Part shown: one piece after another, positions 8,467 to 17,761 of the stretch
How the letters are laid out: each line of letters opens with the position of its first letter
How positions within the stretch are numbered: the stretch's first letter is position 1
The notes under the pieces: generated by a model
What the model was told of the DNA's origin: nothing
The model's database searches: none
The model's input: only the letters and a program-made list of their open reading frames with translations
Position numbers and translations under genes: made by a program
From: Marinicauda pacifica
Lineage (GTDB): Bacteria > Pseudomonadota > Alphaproteobacteria > Caulobacterales > Maricaulaceae
Length of the DNA stretch: 64,000 nucleotides
Direction: 5' to 3'
Assembly: GCF_004793635.1 (NCBI RefSeq)
Contig: NZ_SRXV01000004.1
Location: 51,632 to 115,631 of the forward strand

Positions 8467-9593
8467 GAATTCGCGCGCTTTCGCCGGACCAGCGTCTCGA
8501 CTGGCTCCGGCTCGCGCGCACCTCCGGGGTCGGCCCGGTCACTTTTGCCAAGCTCATTGAGCGCTTTGACGATGCCGCCGCCGCCATCGACGCTTTGCCC
8601 CGCCTGGCCAGGCGAGGCGGTCGCATCGATCCGCTCAGGACGGTCAGCCGCGATGACGCCCGGGGCGAGCTCGATCGTCTCGATGCGCTCGGCGCCCGCC
8701 TCCTGTGCGCCTGCGAACCCGGATATCCGGCTCTCCTACGGGCGCTCGAGCCGCCGCCGCCCGTCGTGTCCGTGCTCGGCCCGCTCGATCCAGACGAGCG
8801 ACCGGCTTGCGCCATGGTCGGCTCGCGCAATGCCTCGGCGATCGGCGTGCGCTTTGCCGGTGACATGGCCCGCACACTGGGCGGCCACGGCGTCACCATC
8901 GTTTCCGGCCTGGCACGAGGCATTGACGGGGCAGCTCACGCCGCAGCGCTGGAGACCGGTACGATCGCAGTCATCGCCGGCGGACTGGAGCATATCTATC
9001 CGCCCGAGCACGAGGCGCTGTACCGCGCCATTGGCGAGCAGGGTCTGATCGTGAGCGAATGTCCGCCGCGCTACCAGGCCGGCGCGCGCGATTTCCCGCG
9101 CCGAAACCGGCTCATCTCGGGCCTCTCGCTCGGCGTGCTGGTAGTCGAGGCCGCCGACCGTTCCGGCACGCTCATCACGGCGCGCTATGCGCTCGAACAG
9201 AACCGGGAGGTGATGGCCGTCCCGGGTTCGCCCATGGATCCCAGGGCCAGAGGTACGAACCGGCTCCTGCGCGACGGCGCCGCTCTTGTCGAAACCGCCG
9301 ACGACGTGCTCAACGTGCTTCACTCGGCCCGCCGGCCCGTCCTGGAAGAACCCTCGCCACCCGATTTCGAGGATGAACGCGACATGTCCGCGGAAACCGA
9401 TGCTCAAGCCGACCGCATTCGCGATGCGCTGCTCTCCCGGCTATCGACCGTGCCGGTCGCGCGCGACGAACTGACCCGGCAACTCGGTGTCCCGGCCCAA
9501 GTGGTTCTCGCCGCGCTGATCGAACTGGAGTTGGCCGGCCGGGTTGAGTTGCTGCCCGGTGCTCAGGTCTGCCTGAGCTGGCCCGAAACCTAG
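8463..9593 (+). CDS. dprA: DNA-processing protein DprA
   Basis: A 376-residue DprA (Smf) loads RecA on incoming single-stranded DNA during natural transformation. The N-terminal SAM-like region (residues ~1-75) is followed by the Rossmann core with MVGSRNASAIG, IVSGLARGIDGAAH, AVIAGGLEHIYPPEH, FPRRNRLISGLS and SGTLITARYALEQNR. A C-terminal winged helix (~305-376, with LSTVPVARDELTRQL) is also present. The GTG start lies inside the plsY stop. The stop shares a CTAG with the stop of the small convergent gene. Confidence 0.96.
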   Translation: MRIRALSPDQRLDWLRLARTSGVGPVTFAKLIERFDDAAAAIDALPRLARRGGRIDPLRTVSRDDARGELDRLDALGARLLCACEPGYPALLRALEPPPPVVSVLGPLDPDERPACAMVGSRNASAIGVRFAGDMARTLGGHGVTIVSGLARGIDGAAHAAALETGTIAVIAGGLEHIYPPEHEALYRAIGEQGLIVSECPPRYQAGARDFPRRNRLISGLSLGVLVVEAADRSGTLITARYALEQNREVMAVPGSPMDPRARGTNRLLRDGAALVETADDVLNVLHSARRPVLEEPSPPDFEDERDMSAETDAQADRIRDALLSRLSTVPVARDELTRQLGVPAQVVLAALIELELAGRVELLPGAQVCLSWPET

Positions 9594-9799
9594 ACCTCGT
9601 CGCCTGTCTCCACGACGCCGGCCGGAGTGACATGCTCCTGATGGACCAGCTTCGCACAGGCGGTCAGAAAGGCGCTGGAGCTTGGCAAGTCGACCGCCAG
9701 CGCCAGAATCGCCGCAGAGTCCAGAAGTTCAGTGAGATAGTCTACCGCCGCGTCCGGATCACGCTGCAGGTTTCCAATATCGCCCAGGGGATCAGCCAT
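9590..9799 (-). CDS. Hypothetical small acidic protein
   Basis: A 69-residue acidic protein, MADPLGDIGNLQRDP..., with a predicted helical middle (AAVDYLTELLDSAAILALAVDL). It has no signal peptide, membrane span or recognised motif. The ATG at 9797-9799 has an AGGA-type site upstream. It sits between dprA and topA on the opposite strand and is convergent with dprA, sharing the CTAG stop. The divergent orientation to topA suggests a shared intergenic promoter region. Function unknown. Confidence 0.5.
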   Translation of the reverse strand: MADPLGDIGNLQRDPDAAVDYLTELLDSAAILALAVDLPSSSAFLTACAKLVHQEHVTPAGVVETGDEV

Positions 9800-9960
9800 T
9801 CGTGGTTCCTGCTTCGATAGCAACCTTTACGGGTGTTTTATCGACACATGCCTTTCGCGTGCAAGCGCAGACCTCGGTTGACTTGCGAAGGCCCCTCGCC
9901 CAACTTCCCCCGCCGTTCGCCGGGTGTTCCGGTCGTGCCATATTTCCCGAGTCAGTATTC

Positions 9961-12672
9961 ATGCAAGTTGTCGTCGTCGAATCTCCGGCCAAAGCCAAGA
10001 CCATTAACAAGTATCTCGGCAAGGATTACATCGTGCTGGCCAGTTTTGGCCATGTACGTGACTTGCCGGCGAAAGATGGTTCCGTCCGCCCGGACGAGGA
10101 TTTTGCCATGGAGTGGGAAGTCGACGCCAAGTCGGCGCCCAAGCTGAAAGCAATCGCCGACGCGCTCAAAGAGGCCGATACGCTCGTTCTGGCCACTGAC
10201 CCGGATCGCGAGGGCGAAGCGATCTCCTGGCACCTGCTCGAAGCGTTGCAGAAGCGCCGCGCTCTTAAGGGCAAGCAGATCCAGCGCGTGGCCTTTAATG
10301 CGATCACCAAGAAGGCCGTTCAGGACGCCATCGCCAATCCGCGCGAAATCGACATGGAGCTGGTGGAGGCCTATCTGGCGCGCCGCGCGCTCGACTATCT
10401 GGTCGGCTTCACCCTGTCCCCGGTGTTGTGGCGCAAGCTTCCAGGCTCCCGCTCGGCGGGGCGCGTGCAGTCAGTGGCACTGCGTCTCATCACCGAGCGG
10501 GAATCGGAGATCGAGCGTTTCAAGCCGGAAGAATACTGGTCCATCGAAGCGGATATGCGATCGGGTGGAAGCGACACCTTCCGCGCCAGGCTGACCCGGT
10601 TCGAAGATCAGAAGATTACGCGCCTGTCGGTCAAGAACGAGACGCGTGCGCGCGCCGCCGAAAGCGCCATCCAGACTGCCGAGTTCACCATCGCGGCAGT
10701 CGAGGCCAAACCGACCAGGCGCAACCCGCCTCCCCCTTTCACGACGTCCACTCTCCAGCAGGAAGCGTCGCGAAAGCTCGGCTTCGATGCGGCCCGCACG
10801 ATGCGCACCGCGCAGCGCCTGTATGAAGGTGTCGACATTGGCGGCGAGACGGTCGGTCTCATTACCTATATGCGGACAGACGGCGTGCAGATGGACGGCA
10901 GTGCCGTGGCCGCAGCGCGCTCCGTCATCGGGGACACCTATGGCGACGACTATGTGCCGGACGTGCCCCGCGCCTATTCGTCCAAGGCGAAGAATGCGCA
11001 GGAAGCGCACGAAGCCATCCGCCCGACCAGCTTCTCGCGCAAGCCCGGCGCGATCCGTCTGGATAGCGACCAGGCCCGCCTCTACGAGCTGATCTGGAAG
11101 CGCGCCATGGCCAGCCAGATGGAAAGTGCGCGCCTGGAACGCACCACGATCGACCTGGAGAACAAGGACACCACGCTCGCCCTGCGCGCCACGGGCACGG
11201 TCGTGACCTTCAACGGCTTCTTCGCGCTCTACCAGGAAGGGCGCGACGACGAGGAAGACGAGCAGGAAAGCCGTCTGCCCAAGGTCGAACAGGGTGCCGA
11301 GGCCACCGCAGACAAGACCCATACCGAGCAACACTTCACCCAGCCGCCGCCGCGCTTTACCGAGGCGTCGCTCGTCAAGCGTATGGAAGAGCTCGGCATC
11401 GGCCGGCCCTCCACCTACGCCTCGGTTCTCTCGGTGCTGCGCGACCGGGATTATGTGCGGATGGACGACAAGCGCTTCGTGCCCGAGGACAAGGGCCGGG
11501 TCGTCATCGCGTTTCTGGAAAACTTCTTCACCCGCTACGTCGAATACGACTTCACTGCGGATCTGGAAGACCAGCTCGACAAGGTCTCCTCCGGCGATCT
11601 GGACTGGAAGGAATTGCTGCGCCGGTTCTGGACCGATTTCTCTGCCAGCGTGGAGAGCATTGCCGACCTGCGCATTGGCGACGTGATCGATGCCATGAAC
11701 GAGGCTCTGGCGCCGCTCATCTATCCCGAGCGCGAGGACGGCTCGGATCCGCGCATCTGCCCCAAATGCGGCGAAGGCGCGCTCTCGCTGCGTCTCGGAA
11801 AACACGGGGCGTTTGTGGGCTGCTCCAACTACCCCGACTGCCGCTTCACCCGCCAGCTCGGCGGGGCAGACGGGTCCGGCAACGGCATCGAAGGCGACGG
11901 CGAGCTGGGCGAAGACCCGGAGTCCGGTCAAACGGTCTATCTCAAGGATGGACGCTTCGGGCCATATGTCGAAGTGGCCCTTCCGGGCGAGGACAAGCCG
12001 AAACGGACCTCCGTGCCCAAAGGTTGGAGCGTTGAGGACATCAATCTCGACAAGGCCCTCATGCTGCTGCGCCTGCCGCGCGAAGTCGGCAAGCACCCCG
12101 AAGACGGTGAAGTGATCGAGGCGGGCCTGGGGCGCTACGGTCCCTTCGTCAAGCATGGCAAGACCTACGCCAATGTGGAATCCATCGATGAGGTCTTCGA
12201 GATCGGTTTGAACCGGGCCGTCACCCTGATCGAGGAAAAGAAGGCCAATCCGCGCGGACGCGGCGCGGCCGCTGCCCCGCTCAAGGAGCTGGGCGAACAC
12301 CCTGAACAGGGCGGTCCGATCCAGGTCATGAAAGGGCGCTACGGTCCTTACGTGAAGCACGGCAAGGTCAACGCGACCCTGCCCAAGGACCTCGATCCGG
12401 AAAGCGTCACGCTGGAGCAGGCTGTCGAGATGATCGCCGCAAAGGCGGCCAAGGGCGGCGGGACGAAACGTAAAGCCCCGGCGAAGCGTTCTTCGAAAGC
12501 TGCCACCAAGGCGAAACCTGCCAAGGCCAAGAGCGCTGCGTCGAAGACGGCCAAGTCGAAGACGGCGAAATCGGCAACCGCCAAGAGTTCGACCGCCTCG
12601 AAGACCAGCGCGACGAAGAAGACTGCATCGAAATCGTCGGGATCCACGACAAAGGCAAAGTCCGAGAATTGA
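9961..12672 (+). CDS. topA: DNA topoisomerase I
   Basis: A 903-residue type IA topoisomerase that relaxes negative supercoils. It begins MQVVVVESPAKAKTINKYLG (TOPRIM). The acidic triad is in ATDPDREGEAISWHL, and the active-site Tyr is at about residue 303 in ITYMRTDG. A four-cysteine zinc ribbon spans residues ~600-627 (CPKCG...CSNYPDC), followed by KHGKTYAN/GRYGPYVKHGK-type C-terminal repeats. The last ~70 residues are a low-complexity Lys/Ala/Ser/Thr tail resembling histone H1-like extensions. The ATG at 9961 is used; the frame extends upstream but without homology. The stop overlaps the TTG start of rnr. Confidence 0.97.
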   Translation: MQVVVVESPAKAKTINKYLGKDYIVLASFGHVRDLPAKDGSVRPDEDFAMEWEVDAKSAPKLKAIADALKEADTLVLATDPDREGEAISWHLLEALQKRRALKGKQIQRVAFNAITKKAVQDAIANPREIDMELVEAYLARRALDYLVGFTLSPVLWRKLPGSRSAGRVQSVALRLITERESEIERFKPEEYWSIEADMRSGGSDTFRARLTRFEDQKITRLSVKNETRARAAESAIQTAEFTIAAVEAKPTRRNPPPPFTTSTLQQEASRKLGFDAARTMRTAQRLYEGVDIGGETVGLITYMRTDGVQMDGSAVAAARSVIGDTYGDDYVPDVPRAYSSKAKNAQEAHEAIRPTSFSRKPGAIRLDSDQARLYELIWKRAMASQMESARLERTTIDLENKDTTLALRATGTVVTFNGFFALYQEGRDDEEDEQESRLPKVEQGAEATADKTHTEQHFTQPPPRFTEASLVKRMEELGIGRPSTYASVLSVLRDRDYVRMDDKRFVPEDKGRVVIAFLENFFTRYVEYDFTADLEDQLDKVSSGDLDWKELLRRFWTDFSASVESIADLRIGDVIDAMNEALAPLIYPEREDGSDPRICPKCGEGALSLRLGKHGAFVGCSNYPDCRFTRQLGGADGSGNGIEGDGELGEDPESGQTVYLKDGRFGPYVEVALPGEDKPKRTSVPKGWSVEDINLDKALMLLRLPREVGKHPEDGEVIEAGLGRYGPFVKHGKTYANVESIDEVFEIGLNRAVTLIEEKKANPRGRGAAAAPLKELGEHPEQGGPIQVMKGRYGPYVKHGKVNATLPKDLDPESVTLEQAVEMIAAKAAKGGGTKRKAPAKRSSKAATKAKPAKAKSAASKTAKSKTAKSATAKSSTASKTSATKKTASKSSGSTTKAKSEN

Positions 12673-14951
12673 CCGATAACCCATTCAAGGCCGGCGGATT
12701 CACCCGCGACGCGCTGATCGAGACGATCAAGCTTGGAGAGGGACGTTTTACCAAGCGCGAGATCGCTCGCGCCCTTTCGTTGAAAGGCGAACAGCGTGTG
12801 GCCCTCAAGGAAGCGCTGCGCACGCTGGAGGTCGAGGGCGCAATCCGCAAGACCGGTCGCAAGGAATACGTGGTCGGCGCAGACCTGCCGCCTGTGACGG
12901 TGCTTGAGGTGATCGACACCGACATCGACGGTGAGCTGCTCGCCGACCCGGTCAAGGAAGAGCTGAAAGGCCCCACCATCCGGCTCGCTCCAGGCGAGGG
13001 ATCCGGCAGGAGCGGCGATGCGCTCGGGATCGGCGACAAGGTACTGGCCCGTCTCGAACGCCTTGCCGATGGCAGCTATGAAGCGCGCCTGATCAAGCGT
13101 CTGTCCGGCGAAGAGCGCGCCAATCGCATGCTCTGTGTCTTCCAGGTCAGCAGCAGCGGGCGCGGCTCGCGCCTGAAGCCGGTCGACAAGCGCAACAAGC
13201 ATGACCTGATCCTCGCCCGGGACAACAAGCTGAAGCCGGAAGACGGTGACCTGGTTCTGGTTCGGATCGCCGGCGGGCGTCACCACGGACTGAAATCGGC
13301 AGTCGTCGAGGAAATTCTCGGCTCGGCCAACAGCCCGCGTGCCGGCTCCATCATTGCCCTTGAGGAACACGATATTCCCCAGGCGTTCTCTGACGCCGAG
13401 CTCGCCTATACCGAGAAGCTCAAAGAGGCGCGCCAGGGCCGTCGCGAGGATATGCGCGACATCCCGCTGATCACCATCGACCCGGTCGAGGCCCGTGACC
13501 ATGACGATGCCGTCTGCGCCCTGCCCGATACCGATCCTGCCAATGAAAACGGATGGATCGTCTACGTCGCGATCGCCGACGTCGCCACCTACGTCGACGG
13601 CGGCTCTCCGCTGGATCGCGGCGCACGCAAGCGCGGCGTATCGGTCTATCTGCCCGACCGCGTCGTGCCCATGCTGCCCGAACGGCTGTCGAACGATCTG
13701 TGCTCGCTGGTCGAGGATCAGGAACGGCCCTGTCTCGCCGTGCGCATGGTCTTCGATGCCAAGGGCCACAAGCGGGCCCACCGCTTCATTCGCGGCTGGA
13801 TGAAAAGCCACGCGAAACTGGCCTATGAAGAGGCACAGGCAGCAATTGACGGCCGGGGCAAGGGCCGGGCCGAAACGCTGCGAAAAGACGTGCTTGAGCC
13901 GCTCTGGGGAGCCTATGGGGCTCTGAAGGCGGGCCGAGAGCGTCGTGAGCCGCTGGAAATCGATGCCCCTGAGCGCAAGGTGAAGGTTGGCGAGGATGGC
14001 CGCGTCACCGGTATCGAGACTCGCGAACGCCTTGATGCGCACAAGCTCATCGAAGAATTCATGATCCAGGCCAACGTCGCTGCCGCAGAGGCCCTGGAAG
14101 AAAAGCGCATGACGCTCATCTACCGGATCCACGACGAGCCGGGATCGGAAAAGCTCGAGAACTTCTCCGATTTCCTTCCCACTGTCGGTCTATCCTGGAC
14201 CAAGGGCGACCGCGTCACCCCGGCCCGGTTCAACCGCGTGCTGGATGCCGCGCGAGGCGGCGATCACTACGAGACCGTGAACGAGGTCGTTCTGCGCAGC
14301 CAGTCCCAGGCGGTCTACGACACCCAGAATATCGGCCATTTCGGACTGAACCTTGCCAAGTATGCGCACTTCACCTCGCCGATTCGCCGCTATGCTGATC
14401 TGACTGTCCACCGGGCGCTGATCCGCGCTTACGACCTGGGCGACGGCGGGCAGAGCGACGAGGAACGCAGCCAGCTTCAGGCGATCGCGGAAGAGACCAC
14501 CTCCAACGAGCGCCGCGCCATGGCGGCAGAGCGCGATGCGACCGATCGCTTCATCGCCGGCTGGCTGGCCGACCGGGTCGACCAGGAGTTTTCCGGGCGC
14601 ATTACCGGCGTCACACGCTTCGGCGCCTTCGTGCGCCTGAAGGATACCGGCGCCGACGGGCTGGTGCCGATATCGACGCTCGGCAACGAGTTCTTCCGTC
14701 ACGACGAGAGCGCACACGCCTTGGTCGGAGACCGGACCGGGGCCACCTACAGGCTGGGCGCAGAGGTGACCGTGCGTCTGGTCGAGGCGACCCCGCTGAC
14801 CGGCGGACTGCTCCTTGAAATCCTCACCCCCCCGGAATCGGGTAAAGGTGGTCGTGGTAAGAGTAGTAGTAGGAGTCGGCGCGGCCCTCCCGGTTCTCAG
14901 AAGAAGAAGCCGGGCTCACGGCCGCCGCGACGATCGAAGCCCCGACGGTAG
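12669..14951 (+). CDS. rnr: Ribonuclease R
   Basis: A 760-residue processive 3'-5' exoribonuclease. Order: N-terminal helix-turn-helix (~8-60), cold-shock-like domains (~70-230), RNB catalytic domain, S1 domain (~640-720), and a basic tail. The metal ligands are visible at D271, D277, D279 and D280 (TIDPVEARDHDDA). The start is TTG overlapping the topA stop (TTGA). No later start preserves the N-terminal domain, so coupled translation from topA is likely. The tail coding region contains a GTAGTAGTAG tract that overlaps the next gene in another frame. Confidence 0.95.
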   Translation: MTDNPFKAGGFTRDALIETIKLGEGRFTKREIARALSLKGEQRVALKEALRTLEVEGAIRKTGRKEYVVGADLPPVTVLEVIDTDIDGELLADPVKEELKGPTIRLAPGEGSGRSGDALGIGDKVLARLERLADGSYEARLIKRLSGEERANRMLCVFQVSSSGRGSRLKPVDKRNKHDLILARDNKLKPEDGDLVLVRIAGGRHHGLKSAVVEEILGSANSPRAGSIIALEEHDIPQAFSDAELAYTEKLKEARQGRREDMRDIPLITIDPVEARDHDDAVCALPDTDPANENGWIVYVAIADVATYVDGGSPLDRGARKRGVSVYLPDRVVPMLPERLSNDLCSLVEDQERPCLAVRMVFDAKGHKRAHRFIRGWMKSHAKLAYEEAQAAIDGRGKGRAETLRKDVLEPLWGAYGALKAGRERREPLEIDAPERKVKVGEDGRVTGIETRERLDAHKLIEEFMIQANVAAAEALEEKRMTLIYRIHDEPGSEKLENFSDFLPTVGLSWTKGDRVTPARFNRVLDAARGGDHYETVNEVVLRSQSQAVYDTQNIGHFGLNLAKYAHFTSPIRRYADLTVHRALIRAYDLGDGGQSDEERSQLQAIAEETTSNERRAMAAERDATDRFIAGWLADRVDQEFSGRITGVTRFGAFVRLKDTGADGLVPISTLGNEFFRHDESAHALVGDRTGATYRLGAEVTVRLVEATPLTGGLLLEILTPPESGKGGRGKSSSRSRRGPPGSQKKKPGSRPPRRSKPRR

Positions 14952-15630
14952 CCCCATCGCCAAGACGACCGCACAACCGCGCGCCCTGCGCCCCAAGCTG
15001 GCAGCCTCGCTGATCCTGACGCGCGAGCGCCATAACGGCGAGACCGAGCTCCTTCTCGGCCGGCGGTCGGGAGGCCACGTCTTCATGCCGCAGAAATACG
15101 TCTTCCCTGGCGGACGTGTCGATCGGCGCGATGGCTTCGCCCCCCTCGCCCGGGAACCGGGAAGCGAGGTCATGGGTGTACTGACGCGCGTGCTGACGGA
15201 GCGCCGCGCCCGCGCTGCGGCGGCCGCCTCCATCCGCGAAACTGCCGAGGAGACCGGGCTGCTGCTCGCCGAACCGCGCCCGATCGAAAAGCCCTCGCGC
15301 GACTGGGCGCCGTTTGCAGAAGCCGGCGCGGCACCGACCGCCGCGCCGCTCCAGCTAGTCACGCGTGCCATCACCCCGCCGGGCCGCCCGAGACGGTTTG
15401 ACGCCTTCTTCTTCCGGGCCGATGCAGAACACCTTCACGGCAGCACGGCACTCGCCGGCTCAGGCGAGCTGGAGGATCTGCGCTGGGTCTCCCTGGACGA
15501 CGCCCATGGCCTGGACATTCCGATGGTCACCCGCTTCGTTCTGGGCGAGTTGAGTGAACATCTCAAAGGCAAGGCTCCGATCCGGTGGGCACGCCCCACC
15601 CGCTCCGGCCTCGCACTGGAGGAGCTGTGA
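14848..15630 (+). CDS. Nudix hydrolase
   Basis: The Nudix fold begins around LAASLILTRE and GRRSGGHVFMPQKYVFPGG. The catalytic half of the box is intact as SIRETAEETGLLLA (REtxEExG). A long insertion separates the first Gly from it, as in CoA/NUDT19-like Nudix subfamilies. It hydrolyses nucleoside-diphosphate-linked compounds; the substrate is unknown. The start is uncertain: only TTG 14815, GTG 14848 or GTG 14854 are available, all inside the rnr coding tail. The overlap is therefore ~100 bp or more unless a non-standard codon is used. The GTGA at its end couples it to the next gene. Confidence 0.8.
   Translation: MVVVRVVVGVGAALPVLRRRSRAHGRRDDRSPDGSPIAKTTAQPRALRPKLAASLILTRERHNGETELLLGRRSGGHVFMPQKYVFPGGRVDRRDGFAPLAREPGSEVMGVLTRVLTERRARAAAAASIRETAEETGLLLAEPRPIEKPSRDWAPFAEAGAAPTAAPLQLVTRAITPPGRPRRFDAFFFRADAEHLHGSTALAGSGELEDLRWVSLDDAHGLDIPMVTRFVLGELSEHLKGKAPIRWARPTRSGLALEEL
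14852..14879 (+). repeat. TAC-rich short repeat, copy 1 (inside rnr tail/Nudix overlap)
   Basis: Reads GTCGTGGT, then AAGA, then GTAGTAGTAGGAGTCG. Its reverse complement matches 24120-24141. Here it encodes part of the basic RNase R tail and, in another frame, the Val-rich possible start region of the Nudix gene. Confidence 0.45.
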
Positions 15631-16238
15631 GCACCCGGCCCAGAGACATGAGCGCGCTCATCGTGGGCGACCCGCATTCGCGCAAGCTCGCCTTGGGCCG
15701 GATCGGCGACCGCCTGATGCTGCCCATGGTCCCGCTAGAGGCCGCCGACGGGCGTCAGGCCGACTCTCCGCGGATCAGCCGCAAGCGCCTCGGCGCCGCT
15801 GAATTGCGCGCCGGTGCCTTCATGGATGCTGCGCTGCGGTCCGGTTTCGAATGCCTCGGCATGCTCATTGCCCGGCCGGTGCTTCACCCGGTCGGCCCGC
15901 GAACCCGATCCGGCCTGTGGTCGCGCCTCGCGCGCCACCGGCTTGAACCTGACCGAAGCGCGCTGACCTATCTGGGGCGGATGATTTCGCCGACCGACGC
16001 ACAATCGCGCCAGCATGTTCGTGTCTTCGCGGCACCGGTTGCCCGGGTGACCAACTCACTGAAGATTCGGGGCAGTTGCGACCGCACGATATGGATGACC
16101 CCTGAAGCAGCCGACAGGGCTCTCAACGGGACGGGGCTGGAGGCATTTGCCTCAATGTCGTTATCGGCCATGGGTGGTCGCCCGAGGCCTCTCCTGGTGT
16201 CATGGCGGGAGGGACGCCAACGCCAGTCCCGGTTATAA
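15627..16238 (+). CDS. Hypothetical protein, possibly a degenerate Nudix paralogue
   Basis: A 203-residue protein starting at GTG 15627, overlapping the Nudix stop, with GGAGG upstream. The sequence loosely tracks its neighbour: an opening strand with ALGRIGDRLMLPMVPLE, a helix AGAFMDAALRSGFECLGMLIA where the Nudix helix should be, then ALTYLGRMISPTDAQSRQHVRVFAAP. The catalytic REtxEExG Glu residues are absent. By eye this looks like a Nudix copy that lost catalysis; that is inference. It is translated in a tight cluster with rnr, the Nudix gene and the MFS gene, so it is probably a real gene. Confidence 0.65.
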   Translation: MSTRPRDMSALIVGDPHSRKLALGRIGDRLMLPMVPLEAADGRQADSPRISRKRLGAAELRAGAFMDAALRSGFECLGMLIARPVLHPVGPRTRSGLWSRLARHRLEPDRSALTYLGRMISPTDAQSRQHVRVFAAPVARVTNSLKIRGSCDRTIWMTPEAADRALNGTGLEAFASMSLSAMGGRPRPLLVSWREGRQRQSRL

Positions 16239-16246
16239 GCGCGCGG

Positions 16247-17422
16247 ATGATGCTGCGCCGCCTGACCGATCCTGCCTATGGACGTGCCCGCTCGCTGGCC
16301 GCGGCGATGCTTGCCGCAGCCTTGTCGGGCTGCGGTTTCGGCCTCTTGATGCCGCTGGTCGCGCTCAATCTGGAAATGATGACAGGCTCGGCCGTGGTCG
16401 TCGGCACCAACGCCGCTGCGGCGGCGCTCTCGACCATGGTAGCAACGCCCTTCATCCCGGCCCTCCTGTCGCGCTTCAGGGCGCGCGGGGCCATGGTCGT
16501 CAGCCTCGTACTCAGCGCTGGCGTCCTCGTTCTCTTTCCGCTCATGCGCGACGTGACACTCTGGTTCGTGCTGCGCTTTGCGGTCGGCGTGACGATCACG
16601 GTCGTGTTTGTCGGTAGCGAAACCTGGATCAATCAACTCGCTCGCCCGGAACGCCGTGCAAGCCTGCTCGCTGTCTACGCCACCGTGTTGTCGGGCGGCT
16701 TCGCAGTCGGCGGTTTGCTTCTGGCCACGCTGGGCGCGTCGGGCTGGCTGCCCTGGCTCGTGGGGGGCGCGATCTATCTCTTCGGCGCGATCCCGATCCT
16801 GCTCCTGCGTGGGCCGGATCTCATGGCACCGGACATGAAGGAGGCCGGCCCGCGCGCCATGCTCGCCGCTGTACGCCTCGCGCCCATCGCAATTCTGGCC
16901 GGGCTGCTCTTCGGCGCACTGGAGACCGGAATATTCTCGCTCTTGCCCGTTTATGCAGAGCGCCTGGGCCTCAGTGTCGGCACGGTCGGTCTGCTCGCTT
17001 TCGCCGGTGCCGCAGGCGGAATCGCCTTGCAAATCCCGATCGGCCAGCTTGCCGACCGGCAGGGTCGTGCCGCCACCCTGCTGCAGGTGGCGGCGATCAG
17101 CGTCGCGCTGCCACTTGTCCTGCTCTGGGTCGGTGCGTTCAAACCGCTGCTTTTCCCGCTCATCTTCGTTTATGGCGGGATCGCCGGGGCGTTCTACACG
17201 CTTGGCCTGGCCATGATGGGTGAGCGTCTCACCCCGTCCATGTTCGCCATGGGCAATGCCGCCTTCATTTTCTCCTACGGCGCCGGGCAGCTGGCAGGTC
17301 CCCCGGTTTCCGGCACGGCAATGGAGCTGATGAACCCCGGCGGCCTCATGATCGCCTTCGCGGCAACCGCGGCACTGTATCTGGCTATCGCCGGGCTGGT
17401 ATTCACGCGTCGGCGGCATTGA
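16247..17422 (+). CDS. MFS transporter
   Basis: A ~391-residue major facilitator with twelve hydrophobic segments. The pattern of sugar/drug exporters is visible: FGLLMPLVALNLEMM in helix 1, SRFRARGAM in the loop between helices 2 and 3, a long central loop around residues 180-205, and GQLADRQGRAATL at the start of the second half. It resembles the YcaD/UMF-type exporters; the substrate is unknown. ATG 16247 places the first helix ~15 residues in; ATG 16202 would overlap the previous gene by 37 bp and add a non-conserved stretch. The rpmG promoter overlaps its stop. Confidence 0.85.
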   Translation: MMLRRLTDPAYGRARSLAAAMLAAALSGCGFGLLMPLVALNLEMMTGSAVVVGTNAAAAALSTMVATPFIPALLSRFRARGAMVVSLVLSAGVLVLFPLMRDVTLWFVLRFAVGVTITVVFVGSETWINQLARPERRASLLAVYATVLSGGFAVGGLLLATLGASGWLPWLVGGAIYLFGAIPILLLRGPDLMAPDMKEAGPRAMLAAVRLAPIAILAGLLFGALETGIFSLLPVYAERLGLSVGTVGLLAFAGAAGGIALQIPIGQLADRQGRAATLLQVAAISVALPLVLLWVGAFKPLLFPLIFVYGGIAGAFYTLGLAMMGERLTPSMFAMGNAAFIFSYGAGQLAGPPVSGTAMELMNPGGLMIAFAATAALYLAIAGLVFTRRRH

Positions 17423-17446
17423 CACAACAGGCTTTGCGGGTATGTT
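17419..17446 (+). promoter_or_regulatory. Sigma-70-type promoter for rpmG
   Basis: TTGACA at 17419-17424 is followed after 16 bp by TATGTT at 17441-17446. This is a near-consensus housekeeping promoter about 60 bp upstream of rpmG, and it overlaps the stop codon of the MFS gene. Confidence 0.7.
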
Positions 17447-17506
17447 CCGCGGCTCGCAGCGCCGGATCAGGTTCGGCGCGCCCAGATTTTCTTTAGGTGC
17501 GCGACA

Positions 17507-17674
17507 ATGGCTAAACCTACCACGATCAAAATTCGTCTGAACTCCACGGCGGGCACGGGCTATTTCTACGTGACGAAGAAGAACGCGCGCACGATGACCG
17601 AGAAGCTCGTCCTGAAGAAGTACGACCCGGTCGTTCGCAAGCACGTCGAATTCAAAGAAGGCAAGATCAAGTAA
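17507..17674 (+). CDS. rpmG: 50S ribosomal protein L33
   Basis: A 55-residue basic protein, [20 protein letters not shown]..., is a clear L33. It is the Cys-free form, with [20 protein letters not shown] and no CxxC zinc motif, so it does not need zinc. It has its own promoter and is followed 28 bp later by a strong terminator. Its position next to pleD-divK matches the arrangement known in Caulobacter. Confidence 0.97.
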   Translation: MAKPTTIKIRLNSTAGTGYFYVTKKNARTMTEKLVLKKYDPVVRKHVEFKEGKIK

Positions 17675-17701
17675 GATCTGCGCCTTTCACAACGCCTGAT
17701 C

Positions 17702-17732
17702 AAAAAGGCCGCAGCGCCCGCTGCGGCCTTTT
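17702..17732. terminator. Bidirectional terminator between rpmG and pleD
   Basis: AAAAAGGCCGCAGCG and CGCTGCGGCCTTTT form a hairpin with a 2-nt gap, flanked by A and T runs on both sides. It can end rpmG transcripts on the plus strand and pleD transcripts on the minus strand. Confidence 0.85.
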
Positions 17733-17761
17733 CGCATGTCCAGGACTCTGGGGCAGTGAAG

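Noticed and set aside
10471..12684. Long minus-strand open frame opposite topA
   Set aside because: It mirrors the topA coding strand; third-position GC bias of topA keeps antisense frames open, and the translation has no domain.
15968..17644. Minus-strand open frame opposite the MFS gene and rpmG
   Set aside because: Glu/Arg/Gln-rich compositional translation that runs through the rpmG gene and its promoter, with no motif.
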